Numbered from the stretch's first letter, positions 27,940-37,795 are shown. The stretch: DNA of 64,000 nucleotides from Methylorubrum populi (GCA_036946625.1 JAQIIU010000002.1:1352001-1416000); one strand, 5' to 3'. A program made the numbers and translations. Notes: generated by a model from the sequence alone, not told the origin.

Positions 27940-29409
27940 ATGCCCCCCTCGCCGCTCCTTTCGGCCGGCCTCGTGTCGGCGCTGCTGCTCGCCGCCGCGC
28001 CCGCGGGCGCGCAGATGGCGAACACGCCCGAGAAGCCGGCCTCGGACAAAGCCTCGCCGGACAAGGTGGTGCCGCTGTCGAAGGGCGAGATCCAGCTCTC
28101 CTTCGCCCCGGTGGTGAAGCGGGCCGCGCCCTCCGTCGTCAACGTCTACGCCTCCCATGTCGAGAAGCGCTCCGCCCGCTCCAACGCCATGGAGGAGTTC
28201 ATGCGCCGCTTCTTCGGCGAGGACCGTCCGGGCCGCGGCCCCGGCGGCATGCCGGGCGAGCGGGCCCAGCGCTCCCTGGGCTCGGGCGTGATCGTCGACG
28301 CCTCGGGCCTCGTCATCACCAACAACCACGTCATCGAGAACATGAACGAGGTGAAGGTGGCGCTCGCCGACAAGCGCGAGTTCGAGGCGCAGTTCGTCCT
28401 GCGCGACCCCCGCACCGACCTCGCCGTGCTCAAGATCAAGAGCCCGGCCGACATCGCGCCGATGCCGATCGGCGATTCCGACCATCTGGAGGTCGGCGAT
28501 TTCGTGATGGCGATCGGCAACCCGTTCGGCGTCGGGCAGACGGTGACGCAGGGCATCGTCTCGGCGCTCGCCCGCACCCAGGTCGGCTCGTCGGACTACC
28601 AGTTCTTCATCCAGACCGACGCGGCGATCAATCCGGGCAATTCCGGCGGCGCCCTGGTGGATCTCAAGGGACACCTCGTCGGCATCAACACCGCGATCTA
28701 CTCGCAGTCCGGCGGCAGCCACGGCATCGGCTTCGCCATCCCCGCCAGCATGGTCCGCGCCGTGGTCGAGACCGCCAAGAACGGCGGCAGCCTCGTGCGC
28801 CGGCCCTGGCTCGGGGCGCGGGTGCAGAGCGTGACGCCGGACATCGCCGAGAGCGTCGGGCTCGACCGGCCGACCGGCGTGCTGGTGGCGAGCATGCAGG
28901 CCAAGAGCCCGGCGGAAGAATCCGGGCTCAAGCGCGGCGACGTGATCCTCTCGGTCGACGGTCAGACCGTCGACGACCCGGAGGCCTTCGGCTACCGCTA
29001 CGCCCTCAAGGGCATCTCCGGCACCGCCAATCTCGGCATCCTGCGCGGCACCAAGCGGCAGACGATCCAGGTCAAGCTCGGGCCGGCGCCGGAAACACGC
29101 CCGCGCGACCTGCTCAAGGTCCGCTCCCGCACGCCGTTCGCCGGCGCGACCTTCGTCAACACCTCCCCCGCGGTGAGCGAGGAGCTCCAGGCCGACCTGC
29201 CGGAGGACGGCGTGGCGGTGACCGCCGTCGAGGACGGCTCCCTCGCGGGCCGGGCCGGATTCCGGAAAGGGGACGTGATCGTCGCGGTCAACGGCATGCC
29301 GATCGCCACGACCAAGGATCTGGAGCGGGTGACCCAGCGCAATCCCGGCCTGTGGGAGGTCGCGATCAACCGCGGCGGCGAGGTGCTGACCTCGGTTTTC
29401 GGCGGATAG
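27940..29409 (+). CDS. Do/DegP-type periplasmic serine protease
   Basis: 489 aa. Signal peptide to about residue 24 (APAGAQ). Trypsin-like domain with His in ITNNHVIENM, Asp in DPRTDLAVLK and Ser in NPGNSGGALVD; then two PDZ domains (about 280-370 and 400-485). Degrades or chaperones misfolded envelope proteins. GGGAG lies before the ATG. No regulatory rseA/mucD-type neighbour is visible; it is a single transcription unit. Confidence 0.95.
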   Translation: MPPSPLLSAGLVSALLLAAAPAGAQMANTPEKPASDKASPDKVVPLSKGEIQLSFAPVVKRAAPSVVNVYASHVEKRSARSNAMEEFMRRFFGEDRPGRGPGGMPGERAQRSLGSGVIVDASGLVITNNHVIENMNEVKVALADKREFEAQFVLRDPRTDLAVLKIKSPADIAPMPIGDSDHLEVGDFVMAIGNPFGVGQTVTQGIVSALARTQVGSSDYQFFIQTDAAINPGNSGGALVDLKGHLVGINTAIYSQSGGSHGIGFAIPASMVRAVVETAKNGGSLVRRPWLGARVQSVTPDIAESVGLDRPTGVLVASMQAKSPAEESGLKRGDVILSVDGQTVDDPEAFGYRYALKGISGTANLGILRGTKRQTIQVKLGPAPETRPRDLLKVRSRTPFAGATFVNTSPAVSEELQADLPEDGVAVTAVEDGSLAGRAGFRKGDVIVAVNGMPIATTKDLERVTQRNPGLWEVAINRGGEVLTSVFGG

Positions 29410-29421
29410 GCGGCCTCCACC

Positions 29422-30624
29422 CTACCCCGCCAGCGCGAGGCCGATCGCTTCCGGCCCGCCGACGAAGGCGCGGTTGCGGCCGCGCCGCTTCGCCTCGTAG
29501 AGCGCCCGGTCGGCCGCCGCCAGAAGCGCGGCCTTGCGGTTCGCGGTGCGATCGGCCTGCGGGTCCACGCGACACGCAGCGACGCCGACGCTGACCGTCA
29601 CGACGTCCAGGCCGTCGCGGCGACCCGGATGGGGAATGCCGAGCGAGGCGACGGCTTTGACGAGGTCGTCGGCGAGACGCGTCGCCTCCCCTTGCCCGCC
29701 CCCGTTCAGGACCAGGGCGAACTCCTCTCCGCCGTAGCGCGCGCAGATCAGGTCGGTACGCGCGAAGCCCAGCGTCGCCAGGGCATCGGCCACGCGGCGC
29801 AGGCAGTCGTCGCCGGCCAGATGGCCGAGGGTGTCGTTGAACCGCTTGAAATGGTCGATGTCGATCATCAGCACCGCGACGGAGCCGTCACTCGACAGCC
29901 ATTGGTCGAGGCAGAGATCGAGGGCGCGCCGGTTCGGCAGGCCGGTCAGCGCATCGGTGCGGGAGAGATCCTGGAAACGCTGACGCGCCTGCTCGGCCAC
30001 TTCGCGCAACAGGCGGGCGCGAAGCCCCGTGATGTAGTCGCGGCAACGACGCGCCTCCATCTGGTGGTTGGCGTAGAGACTGAACCCGCACGCCGTCGCG
30101 AGCTGGATCAACAGCGCACCGCTCAGCCCCCCGGCGAGCCCCGGTTTGGTGACGACCGCGAGAGCCGCGAAGACGAAGGCCACGCCGGTCAGGACGATGG
30201 CATCCACGAAGCGCAGGGCGAGGACGATGTTCCCGAAGATGACGGCGAGCGCCAGTTCCGAGAAACAATAGGTGCCGAACGGTGCCTCCGTGAGCCAGAA
30301 CAGGACGGCCGGCGGCAGGAACCCGCCGATCATTGCGGCGAGCGCCAGCCGCTCGCGTTGCACCGCCGCGACCCGATCGATCAGCCAGATCAGCAGAAGC
30401 GCAAGGGGGGTGAAGAGCACCGTGCGGGTGAGGAACGCCAGATCGAGAACGTCCGGCGTCAGGACGATGCTGGTGAAGTTGTAGATATTGTAGACGATCA
30501 GCCCGGCGAAGGCATTGCGGCGCAGGTCGGCCGCCCGCTGCCAGCCGTACTCGCGCTCGTAGTGCTCCGCCACGGACGGGCTGAACCGCAGAAGCCGATC
30601 GAGGTCCGTCGCGGTCTCGCTCAT
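29422..30624 (-). CDS. membrane-bound diguanylate cyclase
   Basis: 400 aa from ATG 30624. About six N-terminal helices (residues 35-195) then a GGDEF domain with DALTGLPNRRALD, MIDIDHFKRFNDTLGHLAGD and the active-site RYGGEEF. Makes cyclic-di-GMP. The product-inhibition RxxD is not in its usual place (ARTDLICARY), so feedback may be absent. Starts at 30648 or 30735 are also possible. The membrane part is not a recognised sensor domain. Confidence 0.9.
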   Translation of the reverse strand: MSETATDLDRLLRFSPSVAEHYEREYGWQRAADLRRNAFAGLIVYNIYNFTSIVLTPDVLDLAFLTRTVLFTPLALLLIWLIDRVAAVQRERLALAAMIGGFLPPAVLFWLTEAPFGTYCFSELALAVIFGNIVLALRFVDAIVLTGVAFVFAALAVVTKPGLAGGLSGALLIQLATACGFSLYANHQMEARRCRDYITGLRARLLREVAEQARQRFQDLSRTDALTGLPNRRALDLCLDQWLSSDGSVAVLMIDIDHFKRFNDTLGHLAGDDCLRRVADALATLGFARTDLICARYGGEEFALVLNGGGQGEATRLADDLVKAVASLGIPHPGRRDGLDVVTVSVGVAACRVDPQADRTANRKAALLAAADRALYEAKRRGRNRAFVGGPEAIGLALAG

Positions 30625-30735
30625 CGCCCTCGTCCTGGCCGACTCCATGGCACTCAGGGTCTCTCGCTCGGCGCACCGAACAGAATCCGAGGGGCGAAGG
30701 CCGCTGCCGTTGCGCCGCGGCAGATTGAACAACAT

Positions 30736-31184
30736 GAGTTATTTTTTGATGATCGTCGGGGCGACCCGCCGTTCGCGCCGCGTTCGGCTCCCATGCTCCC
30801 GCACGCGTACGCCCGGCGCATTCCCAAGCTTTCGGCCAGAGAAGTTAAAGACAGGGTGCCGCCGGGCTACGGAGAGGCGCCGAGTTTGTCGGCGGACTTC
30901 ATCGTGGGGGAAGCGGCTTTCTCGGCCCGATCGCCCAACCATGATCCCCTCCCGAGGGGATCGCCGCCGGACGGCGATGCGACGTGCGATTTCGCTCATC
31001 GGCCCGACGGGCGGCGCGCTAGCCTCGCAAGCGGATGCATGGAGGGGGTCTCGTTTCCGGATGTTTCGTCGGCGGTGCGCCGACGCAATCCGGTAACCGT
31101 ACGAGGCAATCCGCCGGCAACCCGACATCCCTAGAACGGCCCCACACGAGAGCCGGCAGGGCTCCGATCAATGGGGCGGACGAC
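30736..31184. other. gene-free stretch
   Basis: About 450 bases with no convincing gene. It contains the promoter region of the cyclase (GAGTTATTTTTTGATGATCG) and mixed GC-rich sequence. No strong hairpin, tRNA or repeat copy was noticed. Confidence 0.4.
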
Positions 31185-31436
31185 ATGCGGGACCTGATCA
31201 AGATCGCGGCGGCCGGGACGGTGATGGCGGCCTACGCCCTTCTCGCCCCGTCGCTCGTCGAGGCGGTGCCGAGCCCGACGGGCTCGGCCAAGACCTTCAC
31301 CCAGCGCCTGCCGCAGGTCGGCGGCACGGTTCCGGTGAGCGCCCGGATCGATGACGGGACGCCGGTTCCGGGGTGGATCGTGGTGGCCCGTCGGCCGCTT
31401 CTGGTCGGCGTCTCGACGGGCGAAGCCTCCCGATGA
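31185..31436 (+). CDS. small exported or membrane-anchored hypothetical protein
   Basis: 83 aa. Hydrophobic N-terminus (LIKIAAAGTVMAAYALLAPS) like a signal anchor, then a polar tail rich in Pro/Val (DDGTPVPGWIVVARRPLLVG). Not recognised. Its stop overlaps the ATG of a 28-codon frame, hinting at coupling. Confidence 0.55.
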   Translation: MRDLIKIAAAGTVMAAYALLAPSLVEAVPSPTGSAKTFTQRLPQVGGTVPVSARIDDGTPVPGWIVVARRPLLVGVSTGEASR

Positions 31437-31519
31437 CCGCCGCGGACACACCTCTGCTCGCCGCGGCGTTCCTGCTCGGCCTCGGCGCGGCCGTTCTGCT
31501 CAACGTCCTCCTGGCCTGA
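31433..31519 (+). CDS. 28-residue hydrophobic small protein
   Basis: Starts by ATGA overlap with the 83-aa gene. MTAADTPLLAAAFLLGLGAA with VLLNVLLA is one transmembrane helix. Too short for most gene callers; the coupling and hydrophobicity support a real membrane microprotein, but without homologues this stays tentative. Confidence 0.4.
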   Translation: MTAADTPLLAAAFLLGLGAAVLLNVLLA

Positions 31520-31555
31520 ATCGGGTGCGATCCCGGTGGGCGGCGCGGACGCGCT

Positions 31556-31786
31556 TCAGGCCGTGACCGCCGCCAGGGCGTGAGGGTTGCCGTGCAGGCC
31601 CGCGCAGAGATCGTCGATCTCGGTCACGTCGAGGGCCTCGCCGCTACCGGCGGCGATGATGTCGATCAGGTCGTCCTTGCGCGGGTCGAACGGGTGACCC
31701 TGCATCCGGTAGAACTGATAGTAGCGCAACGCCGCCAGGAGCGTGTCGCGCTCGCGGGCGGTGACGGTGAGGTTCTGCGTGGTCAT
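31556..31786 (-). CDS. small cytosolic hypothetical protein
   Basis: 76 aa. LTVTARERDTLLAALRYYQF, DDLIDIIAAGSGEALDVTEI and LCAGLHGN resemble a conserved alphaproteobacterial family of unknown function. CAAGGGGAAG precedes ATG 31786. Confidence 0.65.
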   Translation of the reverse strand: MTTQNLTVTARERDTLLAALRYYQFYRMQGHPFDPRKDDLIDIIAAGSGEALDVTEIDDLCAGLHGNPHALAAVTA

Positions 31787-31944
31787 GGGCTTCCCCTTGG
31801 CTTGCAACGAACGCTGAGGCGAGACCGCGCGCGACTCACCTAGCTTGACCGTTGTAGCCCCCGGGCGGCAGCCTCGTCCATGACATGTGGGGGGATCGGA
31901 CCGGACAACCGTCCCGGAGGGATCGGCAGGGCTTCGAACGCGGG

Positions 31945-32060
31945 TCGACACCGGCCGCCTCGAGGATGCCGATCCGCCCCCCTCCGTCGTCATCCCGGGG
32001 CGCCGACGGCTCGCAGGTTTCCGGCGCTCGTCGGAAGAATGAGCCGGCTTCAAGAAAAAA
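31945..32060. repeat. short intergenic repeat, variant type
   Basis: GATGCCGATCCGCCCCCCTC, GTCGTCATCCCGGGGCGCCG: the same phrase pair as 19908-19985. It lies in a 31787-32222 stretch that has no gene. Confidence 0.5.
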
Positions 32061-32222
32061 CGGCACGCCCTGGGAGGGGCGCGCCGGATGAGGTGACTCG
32101 CGGTCTCAGGAACGAGTCGAAACATATTATCCAGTATACCAACCTCTGTCTGCCGCCTCGCGGTGACACCGGCAAGGTTGCTCACAGCTTCGTGAGGTTT
32201 GGATGGCGCTCGGCACCGTCCT

Positions 32223-33305
32223 TCATTTCCTCGCCAGCGCGTCGGCGAAGGCGACGATGCGGTTGCGGGCGTAGGTCGGTACGCCCGCGCTGATCGAAGT
32301 GCCGGTGTTGAAGGAGGAATTGCCCATCAGCACCTGCACCGGCAGCAGGTTCCTGAGCACCGGCACCCGGGCATATTCCTGCTTGCGCTCCAGCACGTCC
32401 GCCTTGATCGCCAGCGCCATGCAGGTCGTCACCACCGTGCGGTTCGGATCGTTCGGGGCGGGCTGCATCACCGCCAGGAACTTGCCGAAGCGCAGGATCT
32501 GGTTGACCCAGAAGATCGTCTGTTCGAGCCCGCCCGCGACCGGCGTCTCGATCTTCGTGAGCGCGGCGAGGCCCGCGGCTTCCGCCGGCGGGAGCACCCG
32601 CAATTCGCTCTGGAAGGAGACGAACTCGGCGATCTTTTTCGACGAGCCGAGTTCGAGCTTGTTGGCGAGCTTGACGCCCAGCGGCAGCTTGCCTTCCAGG
32701 TCGTAGCGCGACTCGATGCAGGTGCCGCCCGCCCCGCACCAGGGCCGGTCGGGACGCTTCGCGAAGGCGGCGGCCGGGTCCTTGGTCGGCGTCGCGTCCG
32801 CCGGGTCGAGCCGCTTGTGGCGGATCACCGGGTCCATCCTGGCCAGGAAGTCGAGGCTCGCGAAGGCCGAGAGGTCGATCTCGGAGGGCGGCTTGGCGAC
32901 GACGAAACGGCCTTCCGCGACGTAGACCTTCAGGGTCTCGTGGCGCGGCTTGGCGACGCCGTTGATCGTCTGCGTGTAGTCGGGCTCGGTATAACCGGGC
33001 CAGGGGCCGAGGGCGGCCGCCTCGGCGGGCCGGGCTTTTCGCCACGCGTCGAAGGCGATCAGCCCGCTTTCCGGATCGGTCGAGGCCGCCTCGCGGTGGT
33101 CGCTGAAAAGGACCGTGCCGGGCTTGAGGCTCACGGCGTCCCCGGGCGTCAGCGCCGGCACGTCCTTGACCCGGTCGGAGACCAGGGCCGCCGGTTTCGG
33201 GAGATCTTTGGCCCCCTCCTGCGCGCGGGCCGGCGCAGCCAGCGCGAGCGCGACGAGCAGGGTGGCCGGAAGCTGCCTGGGCAAAGCGGACCTCGAAGAG
33301 AGCAT
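32223..33305 (-). CDS. periplasmic hypothetical protein, partner of the PBP gene
   Basis: 360 aa with signal peptide (LPATLLVALALAAPARAQEG). Not recognised. Two cysteines in RPWCGAGGTCIESRYDL may form a disulfide; TQTINGVAKPRHETLKVYVA, FWVNQILRFGKFLAVMQPAP and VQVLMGNSSFNTGTSISAGV are well-formed segments. It follows the penicillin-binding protein by 17 bases, so the two are probably co-transcribed and act in the envelope together. Confidence 0.75.
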   Translation of the reverse strand: MLSSRSALPRQLPATLLVALALAAPARAQEGAKDLPKPAALVSDRVKDVPALTPGDAVSLKPGTVLFSDHREAASTDPESGLIAFDAWRKARPAEAAALGPWPGYTEPDYTQTINGVAKPRHETLKVYVAEGRFVVAKPPSEIDLSAFASLDFLARMDPVIRHKRLDPADATPTKDPAAAFAKRPDRPWCGAGGTCIESRYDLEGKLPLGVKLANKLELGSSKKIAEFVSFQSELRVLPPAEAAGLAALTKIETPVAGGLEQTIFWVNQILRFGKFLAVMQPAPNDPNRTVVTTCMALAIKADVLERKQEYARVPVLRNLLPVQVLMGNSSFNTGTSISAGVPTYARNRIVAFADALARK

Positions 33306-33322
33306 GGAAGAAGAAGGCCGCG

Positions 33323-36300
33323 TCAGTAGCGCGGGTCTTCGCCGAACAGGTAGTCGGGATCGCGGCGGCGCTGCCGATAGCGCCTGTCGTCGTCGTCGAA
33401 GGGCGAGCCGAACGGCGTCGGGTTGGCCTGCCCGTAGCGGTCGCGGCCGGGCCAGGCTTGCGGTTCCCCGCGCCGGTCGCGGCGCAGGCCCCAAGGATCG
33501 ACGTTCGAATCCGCATCGGTGTCGGCGCTGCGCCTCCGGGCATGGGGGTCGTAGCCGTCGCGGCGCCCGCCCGGCAGGTTGCCGAAGATGTCGCCGGCCA
33601 CGTCCGCCCCGTCCTCGGAATTGCCGGTGTCGCCGTCCTCCGCGTCGGGGCGCATGGCGTAGAGGGTGTCGCGGGGCACGAGCGCGTACTGCGTGTCGGC
33701 GACGCGGCCGTCCTTGAGACGGAAATGCTCGATGAAGCCGCCGCCCGCGACGCGCTGGCCGCTGCGCGGCTCGATCGGCAGGTCGGCGATCAGCCCCTTC
33801 GCCTCCGGCGAGGGCGGCGCGAGCGAGGTGCGCGGCACGCCGTTGGCCCAGGCCGCCTGGAAGATCGCCCGCGCGATCGGCACCGAGACGTGCCCGCCGG
33901 TCTGGCCGCGGCCCAGCGTCCGGCGCACGCCGTCGGCATTGTCGTAGCCGACCCAGACCACCACCGTGATCTCGTTCGAGAACCCGGCGAACCACGCGTC
34001 GTTCTCGTTCTCCGACGTGCCGGTCTTGCCCGCGACGTAAGCCGAGATGCCGGCGAGCGCCGCGGCGGTGCCGTGCCGGGTCACGCCCTGGAGCATGGTC
34101 TTGAGCTGGTAGAAGGCGACCCGGTCGGCCGAGCCGATCCGCACCGGCGCCTTGTCGGCGTGGCTGTAGACCGGCTTGCCGCCGCGCTCGATCGATTCCA
34201 GGGCGTAGGCGCTCGGGCGCGCCCCCTCGTTGGCGATGGCGGCGTAGAAGCTCGCCAGGTCGATCATCCGCACCGGCTGGGCGCCGAGCACGAAGGGGTA
34301 GTAGCGCTCGCACTCGGCGTAGAGCTGGGCCTCCAGCGCGATGTCGCAGACCCGCTGCAGGCTGTCGGGCGCCTTGCCCGCGATGCCGCCCTGGAGCAGG
34401 CGGGCGGTGACGAGGTTCTTCGAGAATTCGAGGCCGCGCCGGATCGTCGTCGCGCCGGAACCGCCGCCGTCGTAGTTCTTCGGCGACCACGAATCGCCGA
34501 TCCCGCCGATCGGCGGCAGGGTCACGGGCGCGTCCATCACCAGGGTGTTGGGCTGCATGCCCGCATTGAGCGCGGCGAGATAGGTCAGCGGCTTCAGGGT
34601 CGAGCCCGGCTGGCGCACGGTCTGCGTCACCCGGTTGAGCTGGCTCAGCGGGTAGGAGAAGCCCCCGCTCATCGCCAGGATCTTGCCCGTGCGGTTCTCC
34701 AGCACGATGGCGGCGCCCTGGACGGTGGGGCGCACGCGCAGGTCGGCGCGGGGGCTGCCCTTGCCCTCGCGCAGGCGCACCCGCACGGCGTCGTAGAGCT
34801 GGAGTTTTCCCCGCGCCGGGCCGGGTTCGAGGCTCGCGACCCGCCCGTCCGGCAGGCCGACCCGCGTGCCGTTCCTGCCGGCTTGGAGCACCACGGCGAG
34901 CGGCCAGCGCACGTCGTAGAGCTGGGGCCGGGCGGAGAGGAGCGCGCGCTGCCAGGCCGGCGGCACGGCAGGCTTGGCGGGCGTCCTGGCCGCCGCCTTC
35001 CCGGCGCCCTTCTTCGTCTCGGACGCGGGCGCCGGTTCCGCGGCCGGCTCCGGCGCGGGCGCGGCGGCCTCGATGCGCTTGATCGCTTCGGAAAGATTCA
35101 GCTCCGGCCCCTCGTAGCGGGCGCGGCCGGTGCCGCGCTCGTAGGTCGAGAGCCCCTCCTGAAGCGCGCCTTCGAGCGTGCTCTGCAGGCCGGCATTGAC
35201 CGTGGCGCGCACGGTGTAGCTCGCGTCGGTGAGCGAGTTGAGCCCGGCGAAGGTGCGGGCCTCGCGCGCCAGATGATCGACGAGGTAGAAGCCGGAATCC
35301 TGGCGCGCCGCGTCCGGCGGCCTGATGCCGAGATCGGAGGCGAGCGCCGCGCTCATCTGCGCCTCGGTGATCGTGCCCTCTTCCTTCATGCGGCTGAGCA
35401 CGTAGGCGCGCCGCTCCTTCGCCCGCTCGGGATACTTGTCGGGGCTGTAGTAGTTCGGCCCCTTCGGCAGGCCGGCGAGCAGGGCGGCCTCGGGCAGGGT
35501 GAGCGCACCCACCGACTTGCCGAACCAGGAGCGCGCGGCCATCTCGATGCCGTAGGCGCCGCGGCCGAGATAGATCCCGTTGAGGTAAAGCCCGAGGATC
35601 TGCGGCTTGGTCTGGAGGCGCTCCAGGCGCGAGGCGACGATCATCTCGCGGATCTTGCGCTCGTAGGTGACGTCGTCGCCGACCGAGAGGTTCTTGACCA
35701 CCTGCTGGGTGATGGTCGAGCCGCCGGCCGGGCGCCCCGGCGAGGCGAGGTTGCCGACGAAGGCGCGGATCACGCCGCGCTCGTCGATGCCGTGGTGGCT
35801 GTAGAAGCGCTTGTCCTCGGCCGCGACGAAAGCTTGTCGGACGAGGTCGGGCACCGCCTCGATCGGCACGACGAGGCGGCGGCCGTGGGTCTCGAAGGTC
35901 TCGGAATAGGGCTTGCCGGCCGCGTCCAGGATCACGCTGGCGCTGGGAAGCTTGATGTCGCGCAAGGCTTCGGCCGAGGGCAGGTCCCTCACGGCGTTGT
36001 TGTAGAAGGCGATCACCGCCCCCGCGTCGAAGGGGGAATCGGCCGGGCTCTCGCCCTTGCAGAACTGCTTGTAGCTCGTGTTCAGCTCATTCAGATCGAG
36101 CCCGTGCAGGATCTTGGGCGCGTTGTCGCCGGCCACCGCGCTCGGATCCTCCATGGCGGTGGAGATCAGCTCGTCGAGGTTGATGTCCTCGATGTCGAAG
36201 GATTTGCGCATGTGGGCGCAGCCGTCGCGCAGGATCGCCACGACTTGCCCGCCGTCCGTGGCGGCATCGAACCGGGTCCGCACGGCGTCGGGCCGCGTCG

Positions 36301-36355
36301 TGACCTGGGAGAGGGTCAGCGCGGTCGCGAACAGCTTGATCAGGATGGCATTCAT
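33323..36355 (-). CDS. class A penicillin-binding protein (glycosyltransferase-transpeptidase)
   Basis: 1010 aa. A hydrophobic N-terminus and an unusual domain to about residue 175 precede the GT51 domain (AFVAAEDKRFYSHHGID, GSTITQQVVKNLSVGD). After a Pro/Ala linker comes the transpeptidase: SxxK in RQPGSTLKPLTYL, SxN in FSKNLVTARL, KTG in VAGKTGTSENEND. A C-terminal Asp/Arg-rich tail of about 110 residues ends the protein. Builds and cross-links peptidoglycan. ATG 36355 starts at the hydrophobic segment. Confidence 0.93.
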   Translation of the reverse strand: MNAILIKLFATALTLSQVTTRPDAVRTRFDAATDGGQVVAILRDGCAHMRKSFDIEDINLDELISTAMEDPSAVAGDNAPKILHGLDLNELNTSYKQFCKGESPADSPFDAGAVIAFYNNAVRDLPSAEALRDIKLPSASVILDAAGKPYSETFETHGRRLVVPIEAVPDLVRQAFVAAEDKRFYSHHGIDERGVIRAFVGNLASPGRPAGGSTITQQVVKNLSVGDDVTYERKIREMIVASRLERLQTKPQILGLYLNGIYLGRGAYGIEMAARSWFGKSVGALTLPEAALLAGLPKGPNYYSPDKYPERAKERRAYVLSRMKEEGTITEAQMSAALASDLGIRPPDAARQDSGFYLVDHLAREARTFAGLNSLTDASYTVRATVNAGLQSTLEGALQEGLSTYERGTGRARYEGPELNLSEAIKRIEAAAPAPEPAAEPAPASETKKGAGKAAARTPAKPAVPPAWQRALLSARPQLYDVRWPLAVVLQAGRNGTRVGLPDGRVASLEPGPARGKLQLYDAVRVRLREGKGSPRADLRVRPTVQGAAIVLENRTGKILAMSGGFSYPLSQLNRVTQTVRQPGSTLKPLTYLAALNAGMQPNTLVMDAPVTLPPIGGIGDSWSPKNYDGGGSGATTIRRGLEFSKNLVTARLLQGGIAGKAPDSLQRVCDIALEAQLYAECERYYPFVLGAQPVRMIDLASFYAAIANEGARPSAYALESIERGGKPVYSHADKAPVRIGSADRVAFYQLKTMLQGVTRHGTAAALAGISAYVAGKTGTSENENDAWFAGFSNEITVVVWVGYDNADGVRRTLGRGQTGGHVSVPIARAIFQAAWANGVPRTSLAPPSPEAKGLIADLPIEPRSGQRVAGGGFIEHFRLKDGRVADTQYALVPRDTLYAMRPDAEDGDTGNSEDGADVAGDIFGNLPGGRRDGYDPHARRRSADTDADSNVDPWGLRRDRRGEPQAWPGRDRYGQANPTPFGSPFDDDDRRYRQRRRDPDYLFGEDPRY

Positions 36356-36530
36356 CGCGTGCTGGGATACCCCGGGGCGGGACGCGTCGGGAGGAATTCT
36401 TGAACAGCGTGTCGGCGCCGATAAGGCGGCGCACAACGCGGCTGATTTATGGACGCGCGGCCGCGCACGCCACGGGCCCGCGCGGGGCCGGGATGCGCCG
36501 CGGGCGGATTCGGGGCCGACACGACGAGAA

Positions 36531-36560
36531 GGGGCGACCGCCTCGCGCGATCGCCCCCGA
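36531..36560 (-). terminator. possible terminator after flagellin 1
   Basis: On the minus strand GGGGCGA (36557-36551) pairs with TCGCCCC (36537-36531) and TTCTCGTC follows. The T-run is weak. It lies 36 bases past the flagellin stop. Confidence 0.45.
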
Positions 36561-36595
36561 AACCCGCCCGCGATGAGGGATGGCGCGCCGCCGGA

Positions 36596-37795
36596 TCAGC
36601 GCAGGAGCTGGAGGATGCCCTGCTGCGCCTGGTTGGCGAGCGAGAGCGCCGAGATGCCGAGCGACTGGCGCGTCGACAGCGCCTGGGAGTTCGCCGCCTC
36701 CTCGTTGAGGTCGGCGTTGGTCAGGTTCGCCGCGCCGGTATCGAGGATGTTGACGAGCCGCTTGGTGAAGTCCTGCCGGTTCTGCACCACGGAGAGGTTC
36801 GAGCCGAAGGTCGAACTCGCCGTGCGCAGGGTGTCCGAGGCCGAGCTGAGGCCGGTCAGGGTGCTCTTGATGTCGGTGTCGAGCAGGAAGCTGCCCTGAC
36901 CGTTCACCGTGTTGCCCGAGTTGCCGGTGATCGAGGCGAGGTTGAGGCCGGCGGAGGTCAGATCCTGGCCCTGCACGTCGATGTTGGCGGTGTCGCGCTC
37001 GTTGAAGGCGATGTGCAGCTTGTTCGAGGGGTCGCCGCTGCTGATCAGGTTGGTGCCGTTGAAGCTCGAATCCTTGGCGAGCTGCGTGATCTGCGTCAGC
37101 AGGCTGTTGTACTGATCCGCCAGCTTGGAACGGGTGTCCACGCCCGAGATCGTCAGGTTGGCGCTGGTCGAGGCCACCGTGTTGCCGGTGCCGTACTTGT
37201 TGGCCGTGGGGCTGCCCGAGCCGACGGCAAAGCCCAGCGCCGTCTGGTCGCCCGTCGTCGCGAACTCGACCGCAGCGCTGGCGTTCAGCACGATCTTCGT
37301 GCCGGTCGTGTCCTTGGAGAACATGGTCGAGCCGGCCGCACTGTTGAGCGCGGTGATCGCCGCGTCGATCGTGGAGTTGGAGGCGATCGTCGCCGCCTTG
37401 GTCGCACCGTTGACGTAGAAGTTGACGGTGGTCGAGGTGGTCGTGTTGGCGGCGAAGTTGGAGCCGGCGGTGCCGGTGGTGGTGATCTGGGTCGACAGCG
37501 CCTGGTTGGCGGTGGACTTGGCCGAATCGATCAGCTTCTGGATCGAGGTGATGCCCTGGTTGGCCGCCTGGATCGTCTGCACGCCGTTCGAGATCGAATC
37601 GAGCAGCGAACCGAGGTCGCCCGAACGGCTGGAGAAGGACTGCGCGGTGAAGAAGTTGACGGGGTTGTCGAGGGCGGAGGAGACCTTGAGGCCCGTTGCC
37701 AAGCGGTTCTGGGTGGTGGCCGTCAGCGCGGCGGTGTCCTGCAGCGAGAGCAGGTTCTGGCGGGTGGCGGCGGAAAGCGTGACGCTGGAAGACAT
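36596..37795 (-). CDS. flagellin, copy 1
   Basis: 399 aa. Conserved N-terminal LSAATRQNLLSLQDTAALTA, RLATGLKVSSALDNPVNFFT and C-terminal LTNADLNEEAANSQALSTRQ, LGISALSLANQAQQGILQLL coil regions polymerise into the filament; the Ser/Thr-rich middle is surface-exposed. It starts at ATG 37795 (a TTG nine bases upstream is less likely). Same length as copy 2, with a nearly identical middle. Confidence 0.95.
   Translation of the reverse strand: MSSSVTLSAATRQNLLSLQDTAALTATTQNRLATGLKVSSALDNPVNFFTAQSFSSRSGDLGSLLDSISNGVQTIQAANQGITSIQKLIDSAKSTANQALSTQITTTGTAGSNFAANTTTSTTVNFYVNGATKAATIASNSTIDAAITALNSAAGSTMFSKDTTGTKIVLNASAAVEFATTGDQTALGFAVGSGSPTANKYGTGNTVASTSANLTISGVDTRSKLADQYNSLLTQITQLAKDSSFNGTNLISSGDPSNKLHIAFNERDTANIDVQGQDLTSAGLNLASITGNSGNTVNGQGSFLLDTDIKSTLTGLSSASDTLRTASSTFGSNLSVVQNRQDFTKRLVNILDTGAANLTNADLNEEAANSQALSTRQSLGISALSLANQAQQGILQLLR
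37040..37572 (-). repeat. near-identical flagellin core, repeat unit A
   Basis: 533 bases with only three differences from 38414-38946, while the flanking ends of the two flagellin genes differ far more. A direct repeat within coding sequence, best explained by gene conversion. Confidence 0.85.
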
